From Prorocentrum cordatum (Eukaryota; Sar; Dinophyceae; Prorocentrales; Prorocentraceae), in the NCBI GenBank assembly GCA_963575745.1, contig CAUYUJ010010446.1, forward strand, positions 1,061,089 through 1,121,088: DNA of 60,000 nt. The letters are read 5' to 3'. Position 1 is the stretch's first letter; each line of letters opens with the position of its first letter. Both the position numbers and the translations under genes were made by a program. The notes beneath the pieces were generated by a model. That model was not told the origin of the DNA, made no database searches, and was given only the letters and a program-made list of their open reading frames with translations. Positions 42,591-53,991 of this stretch are shown one piece after another.

Positions 42591-44303
42591 GACTAGTCGC
42601 GGCACTGGCGCGCGGTGCGCACCACAGGGACTTTCAAAAACAAATCGCTCGGGGACAACGAACAGCGCGCGGCGCGAAGGGCGCGCTGAAATCGCCGTGG
42701 CGCGGCCACAAAACGAAGACACGCAATATAAGAGGGGATGGGAGATGAGGAAACGAAGCGGAAAAAAAAGAGCAGGAAGAGGAGGGGGAGAAGAGGAGAA
42801 GAGGAGAGGAGAGACGAACAGAAGGGATGAAGCGAAAAGCGCAAGCGAAGACCTGACGCGCAGGAGGGCCTGGAACAAACACGGAACAAATCGAGGGCCG
42901 CCCTCGACCAACGCGCGCGCGCCACGCGCGCGCCGAGCAAACCAGCGGCAGGCCAAGCACGCGAGGCGCAGCGTGCCGCACCGGGCACAGCACACGCACG
43001 AAGCAAAAATCACAAACGTACAAACCGCGTCAATCAGATAGCGGGATCACCTGCCAACGCGCGCGCACGATGCTGGCACCGCCACTCGCTACAAGGAGCC
43101 TCCAATCCGCGACGAACCATCGCGAGGCCTCCAAAGGCACCTCGTACTAACTGTTTCTGGACAGCGGTGTTGGTTCGGAACGGGGCCTGGCTCTGGAAGG
43201 CGAGCGCGGACACGCAATTCCCTGGCTAGCAGCGGCAGCAGTGAGAGCTGCCGAGCTCGCGCGCGCTACAAACATCGACGGCGCGTGCGGACACGTTGGC
43301 ATACGTTGGTTCATCTCGCTTCTGCCAGTGCCCAACAAACGGCTCAAAGTGTGCCCGTCCAGGGCCCGCCGCGGGCCACGGCCCTCGACGCCCTCCAATG
43401 GCGCGGTGGGTTCGGTCCCGATTGGTTGGTAAGCATTGATCCTAGGCGTAATTTCTGGGTTTTCAACGACGAGCGCGCGTGGGATTACCCTGCCGGGGGT
43501 CGGCCGAAAAGCGAAAGCGTTGAAAGAAAAAACTGAACAAAAACGCACGCGCACACGCGCGCGCACGCACGCGCACGCGCACGGGAGTTTGAAGACGCGA
43601 AAAGTCATTGACGAGCAAGCGCAGGATTGATCGCGCAGGCGCAAGGGGAGGAGCAGGGGGGGCGGGGCAGGACAAGGAGGAGGGCAAGGATAATGAGGAG
43701 CAGTAGGAGGCGGAGCTGGAGAACGGGGAGAGGAGGAGGAAGAGGGGGAAACAGCAGGAGAGGAGGGGGATGCGAGAAGAGAAAGAGAGAAGGAGGAGGA
43801 GGAACAGGGGGAGGAGGAACAGGGGGGGGGAGGAGGGAGTAGCGAGGGCGGAAGGGGGGAGGGAATAAGGGAGAAGGAAGAGGGCGGAGCAGGAGGGAGG
43901 AAGGACGAAGGGAGGCGAAGCAGGAGGAGGAGGGGGGCGCGCGAGGACGACGAGGCAGTATGAGGAGAGGGGGAGGAGGTAAGAAGAGGAGCAGACGGAG
44001 GCGAATGAGCAAGAGGAGGAGGAGGAGGGGGGGGGGAGGAGGAGGAAGGAGGAGGGGGGGCGAGGGAGGAGGGGGGAGGGGGGACAAGGAGAAAGGAGGA
44101 ATGGGAGGAAGGTGGGAGGAGGGATGAGAGAGGAGAAAAGGGAGGATGGGGCGAGGGAAAGGGGAAGCGGGCGGAGGGGGAATAACAACAACAGTAAAAA
44201 GGGAGGGGAGAATAGGGCAGAGGGGGGGCGGGGGCGGGGGGCGGGGGGAGGGCGGTTGGAGGAGCAGGATTTCCAAGATTTCCGCCATCCAGTTGAGCTG
44301 AGC
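42591..44303. other. Non-coding, with GCGCAC repeats and long polypurine tract
   Basis: A GCGCAC/GCACGC repeat lies at about 43548-43582. A strongly G/A-biased tract with almost no C or T covers 43640-44260. A minus-strand segment at about 43480-43290 (RALVVENPEITPRINAYQPI) has ordinary composition and could be an isolated exon. No other gene was seen. Confidence 0.45.
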
Positions 44304-47300
44304 TCAGTTGCCAGCTTTGGGAAACAATCCCCTAGAGAGCCGATCGAGGTATTCTCGTCGGGTTTTAGTGAGGAGACGTGCCCTGCACGGCTTGCCTAAG
44401 CCCCTGAGCTGGGCCTGACCGAAAAAGCCGCAAGTGCCGCAGTGCCATATCCTCAGAGAGTGGTGAAATATTAAGGCGTGTGACGGGTCGACCCAGCCTC
44501 CTGCATGGTGCAACCTACGCCCACGGGGTAGACGGGATAACCTACCACCCACAGGGTGGAGTTGGAAGCACTCACTTTTTAGCCAGTCTGCCATTCTCGC
44601 CTTAGCCGCCGAGCCTTTACACACGCTGCACGATCCCCCACTTTCGGTCAGGACGTGCGCGGACGCGAAGCGTGCAACAGCTATAGGAGGTGGAGGCGGG
44701 ATGCGTGGGGCAGGCTTGGGCGCCTGAGGGTCGCGGCCGGCTTGGGCAGCAACGATCGAGTCAAGACCTGCGCGCAACAACCGTTTCCTGACCAGCCGAG
44801 CTTTGTTCTCAACGCGTGCAAGCCTGGCTCGGTCAGCCAGGGGAGCTCTTGCTCGGCGGGCCGCCTCCTTGGCGAGCTCATCAACCACACAATTACCTTG
44901 GATGAGCCAGCTAGGCCACTGACGAACAGCGACCTCTCTCCCGTCAAGGTGCGACGGAACTCGAATTATGGAAATGTGAAACGCGTCCCTTCGCTGATCG
45001 CGAAGGGTCTTGACGATGGACCTCCATAAATCTGCTTGGGGCCCTGAAGGGGATTGGAGCTGGCCTTCGTGCCAACCCCTCGCAACTTCGGCACAATCTG
45101 CAACGTGCAAAAGCGAGCCTGCGGAGAACCTAACTGCCCAAGACAGCGCCTGGAGGTCCCCACGAGGCACCGTTTGGCTGGCCCCGATGAGGGGCCCAAG
45201 CAAATGAGGCCCCAGAGTGATGGGCTCGAAAGAGCTAATGCACGCTATACCGAGGCCTACTCTACGGAGGCGACTATCGTGGGTGTCGGCCCCCCCAGAC
45301 GCATCCCCAAAAACTATACGGGGCTCCTCAGGGGTTCCCCCCCAGGACAAGCAGGCCCTACCAGGCCTCCATTAAGAAGCCTACTGCCGTACCAAGACTC
45401 AGAGGAAGGAGGAGGAGTGACCTGAGTCCAAGAGGCAGGGATGAGCCCCCGCATCCAAAAACAAGGGTGCGCCTCAGAGTTGGCGACCGCTTCTGGCAGA
45501 AGGGATGCAGATGTGCGTATGCTGGTGAGCTGTCGTTTTTTGCACAGGTCCAAAATCGGCGCAACGCCGTCTCTCGGCCTTCTCTGCACCGTTCACAAAC
45601 ATCACTCGTACAACCATTCAAATGCTCATCGAAACTCCGAGCTTTGGGCCAGGACCCACCTGTGGCAATCGAAACCATAAGTTCCGACAGTTGCCGTCCT
45701 CGCTTGGCCTGCGTAAGATCATCTACAAACTTCCGATATGAATGCATGTCGACTCCGTCCTCGAGGCCCTCGCCACAGTACAGCTCTGCGGCTAGACGCC
45801 ACTGCTTCAGCTCCATGGTGTGCTGCAGCTCGTCGAGCAGCGGGGCTGCCTGGTCCAGGCTCGCGAACTCGGCATCTCCGAATCTCCAAGAGAAGCCTGC
45901 CTGAGCACCGTCATTCAGCACATCCCACTCCACTTGCGAAACTGGAGTCCACCCTGCTTCTAGCAGGTACAGAATCACTGTGGGCAACGGCCCCCTAACA
46001 TGTCGGCTCCGCCACTCAGGCTTGATGCTCATCAAATGCTTGACCGTGGCCGGCCACGCGAGAGAGATCGACGGCCTGAGTTGCGGCTCCTCCAACCAAA
46101 CTGAAAGCCACAACGATATACATTGACGAGGCAGAAGGGCAGCGGGATCTGCGCCTGGGAGACGCATGGCCAGGAGCGCGGCGAGGCATCGCCCTCTCTT
46201 GGACGAGCCCGCTGCCGCCCCCAAGCGCCGCCGCAGCAGCTGCATGCTTGACCCGAACGCGCCGTAGACCTGGTGGCCGTGCACCGCCGCCGCCTGAGGC
46301 CCAGCGCGCTGCAGCTTGGCAGTGGCCCCCCCACCGCCTGGCCACCTGGGCAAAGCGCCGGAGCCTGCCGTGAGCCCTGGCGGCCTTGGTGCCCCTCTTG
46401 CGCACCGTAACTCTGCCCTGGCGGCGCCCCGCACTCAGGTCCACGCCCAAGTGCGCCGACTGGAGCACCGCTGACAGCGATACGCCTCGCCTCTGCAAAA
46501 CCTTGACAACTGCAACTGCATCACTATGCTGAGAACATGTGACCACTCTCTTGGGCGAGATGCCCAAGCCGAGGCGCCTGAACTCCCTGACGGTGGCAAG
46601 GATCGTCTTGATGAGCGTGGTCCTCACATGCCGTCTCGACCCTGCAACCCGCTGCGACAAGTCGTCGATCCAGATCCGCTCCGACATCGACGGGTGCATG
46701 ACGCAGAGCTTCTTGCACACAAAGGCGGTCAGGCACTTGGCGAACCTCGCGCCGTTCCGCAGCCCCTGCACGATGGAGCAGGTGGCCTGAAACGGCTCCG
46801 ACACCGAGTCGAGCTGCTGCAAGAGCCTCGGGATGAGGCACAGCTGCAGCTCTAAAAAGAATGACTGGCGGGAATCCCTGCCTGGCCGCACATCGCGCCA
46901 GGGCCCCCCACTCGATGCCATCGTAGAAGGCCTCCACGCCCAGAAGCCCATGTCCATGATCGATGTTGAGCCTCGACTGAAACTCATCCTGCAGCGCCCT
47001 GATGAACGCCTCCTTCAGGGCGCTGTTGTCCGCGATCGCAGCGTCCCAATGGTCGTCCTGCTGGGCCGACCACTCCTTCATCTGCACCTCTCTGGCCATA
47101 GACCACGCTCGGCACAGCGCCGGAAGGAGGCCGATGACGCGGTCGCCCCCTGGCCGCTTGGCCAGCAACCTGCCTATCGTGCGCACGACCTGCCACGGCC
47201 AGGAGAGGCCCTCCTCGATGGAGGTGTAGAGGTCGCACATCTCCTGGGGCCCCTTCCTGCGGCAAGCGCTCGAAGTCGAGCTGGGACAGGCGGTCCACCC

Positions 47301-49613
47301 CATGGCCTGCACGGGCCATCATGCCCCGCAGCGCCACTCTCAAGTCGCTGACCGAGAGCGACTCGAGGGTCTCGACCTCCGCGAGCGCCCTGACGTCGTC
47401 GAAGTTGCTCATGATGCTGTTATGTGTGGCAGACCCTCTCCACTTGGCCTGCCACTTCTCAACTTTCTTGTCCACTATGTCGATGGGGTGCACAAGAACC
47501 CCTGTGTCCACGTCGAGCTCGTCAGGTTCTGGGTCACCGTCCTTGACGCTGCGGTGAACCTGCCCCTGCGTCGCCGTCGAACTGGTCCAGCCCTGAAGCT
47601 CGCGCAGCGAAGCCGTGGCAGCACGACTCTGAGCGCGACGAGCTGCTTTGAAGCAGCGCTCCTCCCAGTCCGTCAGCTGATCAACCGATAGGTCCCCCAG
47701 CCGCCGCATGTCGACCAGGAGGGGGGTCCAGCAGCCCTGCCCAGGAGGCAAAGCGGAGCCTGCTCCATCCAGCGGCTGATCCGCCAGACGACGAGCGGCT
47801 TCGGCCAGCTGCAGCACCTGGCTCTCGCCGTTGCGCCGTCGCCTGTGCCGCAGCGCGCGCTGCGCCACCGCGTGGAGCCTGCCCCGCCAGCCTGCCACTC
47901 CATCCTTGAACGGCTGACTCCTCACGTGCTCTGCCTGACGCACTGGCATCGCCCGCGCGTCGAACCCTGCCCGTCGGGAAACCCTGGGCTGTCCGAGGCC
48001 GTGGTGGCAGGTTATAGTGCGCTCAACGGTGTCTATCCATCGCGCGAACTGATTCCTGATGGGGAGTACATGCTTCTCGCCTACCTGCTAGGCGGGAGAT
48101 TGCTTAATAGGCGACCAAACGTCGGTAGAAGAGTGTGAGTGCCAAGGAACTTTAGCCGAAATGGCTAAGTACGTGGAGCTGGGAATGGAGAAAGTCGGGA
48201 GGGGAGCAGGAGCGGCAGCAGCAGCAGGGGTGAGATCACACTGCTCCTCGGCCGTGCCGAGGCCCGTCTCCCCAGGGCCAGACGCAGGGGCTGAGCCGTT
48301 ACCCTCGCAATCGCCAGCTCCAACTTCTGAGCCCCCTCCAGAGGTCGCGCACACATTCGAGTTCTGTTTTACATCACAACTATTCAATCGCTGCTGGTCG
48401 ATGCTGCTACTAGGCTTAAAACGCGACTCTTCGGCCCAAGGGTCTTCCTCCTCGGGGCCGAAGTCCAAATCGCACCCATCGAAATCGGGATCCAAAACGG
48501 GTTCCAACGTCGGGGGGAACTCGGGATTTCCACCCGTGGCCTCAGGCTCCGAAGGGTCCAAAAGAACTGGCTCGGATGGCCTTGACGCTGGGAAGGCGCC
48601 GGACAACAAATTATCGCAATCCTCTCTAATGCGCTCTCGGGCCTGCTGCACCTTCTCTTGATGAGCAAGCTTGGCAACGCTACTCGTGGAACCAGCGGTT
48701 GGAGAGGTGAGGGGACGAGGGGCCTGGGGAAGGCAAGGGGCAACCTCAAGGGATCTCATGCGGAGCTGCTGCCCCGCCCCACGAAGGCGAATGTCTAAAC
48801 CACAGTGAGGACTCCAGGGCACATCGGTGGCTGCTGACATGCTGTGAATGTTGGGAAGGCAACCCACTGACGCTACAACAAAATCGATATGCGATCCACC
48901 TGCACTCCCGACACAAGTGAATTCTATATCTGCCCGCTTGGTGAATCCTTTGGTTCGCTTCAAGAATGCCGACCGTTCAAACACACTGATATCGATGTTA
49001 AAGTCACCGACGATAAACCAAGGTAATTGCGCACACTCTGGATGAAAGCTCCAAGGCGAGCGAAACGCTGCAAATGTTCTCCCGCAAATCCGACCGAGGG
49101 GCGAGCGTAAAAGATTATCGCGATAATCGAAAAAAAAACAGCCATGTGCAGGACGACTGGAAGGAAGCCGTCGAGAGCATCTGAGCCCTCAGCACAGAAA
49201 CTAGGCACAGAGGAGGCCTTAGGGATCACTCTGTGCACGCACCTGTGGCCCTCCGACATGAAGAGCTCCCCGCCCTCGTTGGCCCTGCCCACGGTGGCCG
49301 CCGAGGTCGCTCCCCCCGTCGCACGGGCAGAGTTGTCGATAAACCTCCACTTCGCCCGTCTGGCACTCCGCGCCCACTTCGACCGAGTGTGGCATCCAGC
49401 ATGGGTCTCCGTCAAGGCTATGTACTGGTACTGCTTGGTGAAAGCTGGCGGACTGATGTGATTCCAAGCCTTCGGGCCCAAGCAAGTCACGTTCGCGAAG
49501 AAGAAACTGCACAGGCTCAGCTCGCCTCCAGCGTCGACGCCGCCAGCTGCAGCGGGCGGCCCGGGCGGCTCGGCGGGCGAGGCAGCCGCTACCCCCTCGC
49601 CCGCCGCGGGAGC
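44304..49613 (-). pseudogene. LINE ORF2: endonuclease, reverse transcriptase, RNase H, with several frameshifts
   Basis: Endonuclease motifs are YIALTETHAG, then after a shift near 49030 LPWFIVGDFNIDISVFERSA and SHIDFVVASVG with a terminal PWSPHCGLDI (usual SDH). RT motifs are LLAKRPGGDRVIGLLPAL, VEAFYDGIEWGAL (motif A Asp), SIVQGLRNGARFAKC and IWIDDLSQ (the catalytic Asp pair is intact). Next come a zinc-knuckle-like CTSDVCERCREGRETALRRF, CFWMRGLIPASW, RNase H (RIVFGDASGG, RGDLQAL, HVADCAEV, CVVDELAKEAA) and the end motif IWHCGTCGFFGQAQLRGLGK plus PC, closing with RLSRGLFPK. At least six one-base shifts (about 49030, 48000, 47250, 46890, 46310, 45490-45330) break the frame. The copy is inactive unless these are assembly indels. 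Confidence 0.8.
48150..48170 (-). promoter_or_regulatory. SL-like sequence inside the LINE linker
   Basis: The minus strand reads ACTTAGCCATTTCGGCTAAAG, 17 of 21 bases identical to the SL. It lies in the low-complexity linker between endonuclease and reverse transcriptase, where it also reads as codons YLAISAK. It may be coincidence or a relic leader for a downstream RT-encoding unit. Confidence 0.3.
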
Positions 49614-50711
49614 TCACGCCCCCCCCGCCGCCGCCTGCGGCGCGGCGTCGGCGCCCGCTTCCGCCCCTGCCGTCGCGGCCGCGCGCAGCCTGTCCATCTC
49701 CGCCTTGATCTGCTCCTCGGAGGGGCCGCCAGCAGCAGCCTGACCTGCGGGGGGCGCCGCCGCGGGGCCTCCCGCCGTCGGCGCCGCCGCGGCAGGGGGC
49801 GGCGCGCCGCCTGCTGCCGCCGCCGCGGGCGGGGGGGCCCCAGGCGCGCCTGCGCCAGGAGCAGCCGCGCCCTGCGCACCTCCCTCGCCGCCGTCAGCGC
49901 GGCGCTTCTTCGCCAGGCGCTCCTGCACCTCCTTGCGAAGCCACTGGGCGCGGTCCCGCCACTGCGCGACCTGCTCCGCCTTCGACTGCACACTCTCCTT
50001 GGCGGCCAGCAGCTCCTTCTCGATCTTCTTCAACTCTTCATTTTCCTCAGGCGCGCAGTCGAGGTCATCGATGCCGCTGAAGAAACTAGCATCCCACGAC
50101 AGGTCGATGAGCGGCGTCTCGGGCGCGGGGCCAGGCTCTGGGGCTATGCCCGTAGCCTTCGCCAGCGCCGCCACCGCGGTGCGCTTGCTGATCTCCGCGA
50201 GCGCCATCGTGCGAGCCGTCTCCTCCTCGCGCTCGCGAGCGCGCTGGAGGTTGAGCTCGCACCTGCCGACCTGGGCGCGGGCCTGCCCCCACTTGACCGA
50301 GGCGTCGCGCCGGGCGCTCGCCGCCAGGCGGACCGCATCCTCGGCGGACACGCTCGTGGGCAGCGACGCCGCCGCGCGAGCCTGGCCCAGCTGCTGCTCC
50401 AGGATGACCTTCGCCGACGGATCCTGCGCGACCTTCAGCGCGGCCTCCAGCGTCGCCACGGCGTCTGGAGCACCGCCTACTGCGCCGCGAAGGCTGGTGC
50501 CCCCCTGCTGCCCATCGCCCTGGTCCTTCGGCTCGGGCTTGCGCAGCGTGAGCTTCAGCCCGCACTTGCCGCACTTCCCGCCCTGGCTGGCGAGAATGCG
50601 GTTCCATTCGCACTTGCCGCAGCCCGTGCACTTGGTCCAAGGGTCGGCCGGCGCTGGAGCTCCAGACTGTTGCTGCTGCCCTGCTGCGGCCTTCTTGCCC
50701 TTACCGCCCAT
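49614..50711 (-). CDS. LINE ORF1 protein: zinc ribbon plus coiled coil
   Basis: ATG at 50711, TGA at 49616-49614, 365 residues. Near the N-terminus CTGCGKCEWNRILASQGGKC followed by GKCG forms a four-cysteine zinc-ribbon pattern (residues ~28-55). The central part is helical and charged (LQRAREREEETARTMALAEI; EELKKIEKELLAAKE), consistent with a coiled coil. The C-terminus is an Ala/Pro/Gly-rich tail. Such proteins presumably bind element RNA. The reading frame continues past the TGA, in the same frame and without another stop, into the endonuclease domain, so the stop may be leaky or secondary. Expression probably depends on trans-splicing; SL-like sequences lie 124-159 bases upstream of the ATG. 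Confidence 0.75.
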   Translation of the reverse strand: MGGKGKKAAAGQQQQSGAPAPADPWTKCTGCGKCEWNRILASQGGKCGKCGLKLTLRKPEPKDQGDGQQGGTSLRGAVGGAPDAVATLEAALKVAQDPSAKVILEQQLGQARAAASLPTSVSAEDAVRLAASARRDASVKWGQARAQVGRCELNLQRAREREEETARTMALAEISKRTAVAALAKATGIAPEPGPAPETPLIDLSWDASFFSGIDDLDCAPEENEELKKIEKELLAAKESVQSKAEQVAQWRDRAQWLRKEVQERLAKKRRADGGEGGAQGAAAPGAGAPGAPPPAAAAAGGAPPPAAAAPTAGGPAAAPPAGQAAAGGPSEEQIKAEMDRLRAAATAGAEAGADAAPQAAAGGA

Positions 50712-50834
50712 GGCTGGCTGTGATTGGTGCGCGCCCCTTTTGCCAACTCGCGCTGCTGACCGAAAGCTTGCTAACAGTGTGTCTGGTCAGCCGCGAGTGC
50801 CACTCAAGCACCGCGCATGAGGCGGGCGCCTTTG

Positions 50835-50870
50835 CCCGGGCAAAATGCCTGGGCCAAAGTGGCTTGAGGG
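50835..50870 (-). promoter_or_regulatory. Tandem relic spliced-leader-like sequences upstream of LINE ORF1
   Basis: The minus strand reads CCCTCAAG, then CCACTTTGGCCCAGG, then CATTTTGCCCGGG. These align with the SL 3' end (GGCTCAAG, 6/8), a 15-nt SL remnant (CCATTTTGGCTCAAG, 12/15) and a third partial copy. Repeats of the 15-nt remnant are what repeated rounds of trans-splicing at the internal AG of the SL and retroposition should leave. Confidence 0.5.
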
Positions 50871-51997
50871 TTGGAGGAGCAGGAAGGAGGTGGGAAGAGG
50901 AAGGAGGGAATATGGACGAGGGAGAGGGGAGGAAGGACGAATACAAGGAGGAAGAACATGATGAGGAGGGGGATGGAACAGGAGGAGGAGGAGGACAGGG
51001 ACATAGGATGGGGAAGGCTGGATGGAGGAGGAGGAGGGCGAGGATGATGAGGAGGAGGAGGAACAGGAGGGGGGGGCATCGCGATGAAGGAGGAGCGCGA
51101 AAGCGCAAGTTGCCACCACCGGCCAACACAGAAGCACGCATGCTGTTTCATGTGTGCTTCGTGTACCACAACATATACCAAGCTAATCATACAACCATAT
51201 ACACATATTGATGAATACGCTGCGTAACAGCATTGCATAAAGAAGTACACACTTCAACGTGCATTATATGACGCCGCAGTCCGTACACTTGACACAGCGC
51301 TACTACGCGATGTGCACGTTAACAAGACACTCGCATGGCCACCAATACTATGGCACAACACACCCATGGGCGCAACATAAAAATACACATTTACATGCAA
51401 AGCCTGCTCACTTACGGGCACATGCGCAACGCAACGCCACACGCGAATAGTTCATAGACACACAACGCACGTGCGCATGCACATGGATCCATGGACATGC
51501 ATGCATGCACATAGTACGCGACACGACGGGGGGCGTCACGTTCGGTTCCGCCCAAGCGTCCATGAATACCTCCTGGGCGCTCACGCAGAGGTGAGAGCCG
51601 TTGAAGACGCGTTGGACCAGCATCGCGATTGCATCCTGGAGGGGGGCGGCGGGGACGGGGATCCGATTGGCCCAAAGAAGACCCGCGGGGGGGACGGAAG
51701 GGGAGGAGGACCCGGAGGTGGAGGGGGGGGGAGGAGAGGGGGGGCGAGGGGGAGAGGGAGGAAGAGGAGAGGGAGGAGAAGGAGGAGGAGGAAGAGAAGG
51801 AGAAGGGGCAGGACCACATACAACCATGACAACCGCAGCGTCTACTACCACTGCGACTACTACCGTCGCCGCCCCCCCTCATCCTACTCCTCGTTCCTCA
51901 TCCTGTTTCCAGTTTCCAGTTTGCGCGGCAGGATCCGCAATCCAGAGCGAGCTGAACCCACAGCAAAGAGAGGGGAGCGGGGGAAAGGGCGGTCATG
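50871..51997. other. Intergenic, polypurine and CATG-rich stretches
   Basis: G/A-rich DNA (50871-51090) is followed by an AT-richer, CACATG-rich stretch (51130-51500) and another GGA-rich tract (51690-51810). No gene was recognised; the plus-strand frames here are low-complexity. Confidence 0.5.
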
Positions 51998-53647
51998 TCA
52001 CACTGCCTGCCGACCCTTCAGCAGCGTGCTACGACCGAAGAAATGACGTCTCGCGCTCGGTTCGCGGCCTTCTTTCAGACGGGAAAGATACCGCGCAGCG
52101 TCGTCGTTGCGAGGCCGCCCGCCGCAGCGGCCTGATAACAAGTGCATGCGCTGCCTCGCGAACGCGCCGCAAACCGAAAACCAGGCGATGGGGGTCGGGG
52201 CACTGGGATCTCCCGCCCACAGCTTGTGAGAGGGATGCGCCATTCGAGCTACTCTGGGCCACCCCTGACACCTGCAACTTGCCAAGGAAGAGTAAGTCCG
52301 CCCTGTGTCCATGCAACGCCCACACACATAACCTTTACCCCATCTCAGGATAATGTGGCCATTAGGCTCAGGGACTAGGACAAGACCAGACGGCTCCAAC
52401 TTACTCTTGCGACCGACCACTTTGGTGGCGTCGCGAACTGTCGGCTTGCACGCTCTTTCCAAAACGAGACCTGTGAACTTTGCCAGTGATTCAATCTTAT
52501 CTCGCTGCTTCTTATACTACCGCATCAGAGACTCAGGGTGCGGGATCTCAGCAGCGGCGTCCTGAGCCGTGCGATCCGCCACCCTGTTTCCCTTCCAGGC
52601 CCAAAAGGGGGCTCCTTGGTGAGACGCAGCAGGCCAGCTCTTGTGAGCTGGAATCTTGAACACCTGGAAACTTTCGGCACCCCGATCCTTGCGCCGAAAG
52701 CAAATCTCGCTCCAAAAAGCTCCATGCGGGATAGCGAAGGTGTCAAAATCGGCCCCTTGGGCCCAGACTTTCAATAGAGCCTCGCAATCGGAACCGACAA
52801 GACAATCGTCTGGGCCCGAGAGCCGAAGACGCATCAGCATAGCAAACACTTCAGCACCGTATATAGAATGCAGCCCGTGTTCCAGAGGGCCGCGGGCGGA
52901 AGCTAAGACTAAGACGCCTCCAGCGTCGTCGACAACCACAAACGCCCACGCAGCCCTCGTAGACAGGGGCAGCCCAGGGTCCACGGCAGACCCGTCCGTG
53001 CAGATCTTCCCCGAAATCCAGCCGTGGCGAGGAAGGGCGACCCAGCGCCAAGGACTGACACCGCGCATCCTGGGCGCGCGGGCCACTACACACTGCTGGA
53101 GGCAGCGCGCCAGCATAGGGTCATCAGGGCCCCCGGCCTGCCACTCACGCAGCAGCTCGTCGAAGCCGAGGCCCTTCCGAAACTCAGCATGGCCGTCGCA
53201 GCAAAAGATTCGATGATGCCGAGTGCCCCTCGCTCCGTGGCACACTTGGCACCTGGGATCTAAAACTTGTCTGTCCTGGAAAAGCTCGGCCTGCGGGACA
53301 AGGCCTCCCGCCGCGTGCGTGGCCAACAAACCGGCCTGAAACGCTTTGCCCGAGGACCACAAATCAGAACAAACCTTAGCGATGGCATCCAGATCAGGCC
53401 GAGAGTAGCTGAGGCTGCGGCACTCCCAGCCGACGTTGGCTAAGAGCGCATCCTTAGTGCCCGCCTTAATTACCTGGACGAGCGCGTGCTTACGAACCTG
53501 ATCCAGATCCAGGACGAGACCCGAGGGCAGGACCCAGCGCGAGAGGCCCCGAGGGACCCAACCAAGCCGACGCAACGTAAGCAGCGCCGCTCCCGTAGGT
53601 CCCTTGACCTTGCTCCAGGAAAAATCATTACCAGCATTCAGGAACAT
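51998..53647 (-). pseudogene. 5'-truncated LINE: zinc segment, RNase H, C-terminal zinc motif
   Basis: One minus-strand frame runs from about 53647 to 51998, interrupted only by TAG at 52519-52517. It contains a zinc-binding segment DPRCQVCHGARGTRHHRIFC. An RNase H1-type domain follows with KICTDGSAVD (first Asp), GAEVFAMLM (Glu), LVGSDCEALL (Asp) and GNRVADRTA (Asp). After the stop, the same frame continues to AWFSVCGAFARQRMHLLSGR and RYLSRLKEGREP. The endonuclease and reverse transcriptase are missing, the usual outcome of incomplete LINE reverse transcription. The break at ~53647 abuts an AT-rich microsatellite and the terminal repeat of the YR element. It is not the same copy as the LINE at 44304-50870. 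Confidence 0.8.
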
Positions 53648-53648
53648 C

Positions 53649-53702
53649 TGATATATACATATATATCTATATATATATAACTATCAATATAAATATATAC
53701 AT
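53649..53702. repeat. (AT)n-like microsatellite
   Basis: TATATA/CATATA-rich sequence sits between the truncated LINE and the terminal repeat of the YR element. Confidence 0.9.
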
Positions 53703-53860
53703 ATGAGCTTAGGCTGCTACCCGTGCCAAGATCAATTTTCCTTCGGCATGCTCCGCTGCTTCGAAGCAATTCAAGAGAACGAGCGGCAGGCGGTGACAGG
53801 GCAGCACGAGGGCGCTGACCTGAACAGACTGAGCGAGCGGCACTCAAGACTCTGAGCCCC
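53703..53860 (-). repeat. Terminal repeat B2 of the YR element
   Basis: 158 bp, identical to 53992-54149 except for two bases (CTTCGAAGC/CTTGGAAGC and GGCACTC/GGCATTC). It forms the outer end of the element beside an AT microsatellite. Confidence 0.9.
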
Positions 53861-53991
53861 CTGGGTTGGCGAAGTGACGCCCAGGAAGGTGGAAGATGGG
53901 GACGGCAGGCGGGTCCTGGAAAAACTTGAGCATAAGTTGCGACATACGGCACTGAACGCAGCAAGAGATCACTAATGTGCAAGCACAACGC
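53861..53991 (-). repeat. Segment A2 between the direct repeats
   Basis: 131 bp between the two B copies. By the split-direct-repeat model it should recur as A1 at the 5' end of the element, which is not in the window. No copy was found in 59768-60000. Confidence 0.5.

Larger units (their letters stand above)
44304..50870 (-). mobile_element. Near-complete, frame-broken LINE (non-LTR retrotransposon)
   Basis: In minus-strand order: SL-like leader, ORF1 zinc-ribbon protein (50711-49614), APE-type endonuclease (~49600-48700), low-complexity linker, reverse transcriptase (~47950-46000), zinc-knuckle segment, RNase H1-type domain (45350-44700) and a C-terminal zinc motif, stop at 44304. All domains of a full-length element are present in order, which argues against 5' truncation. 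A polypurine tract abuts the 3' end (43640-44260). No target-site duplication could be fixed by eye. Confidence 0.85.

Noticed and set aside
43463-44288. Long Pro/Ser-rich minus-strand frames
   Set aside because: They are translations of a polypurine/polypyrimidine tract next to the LINE 3' end.
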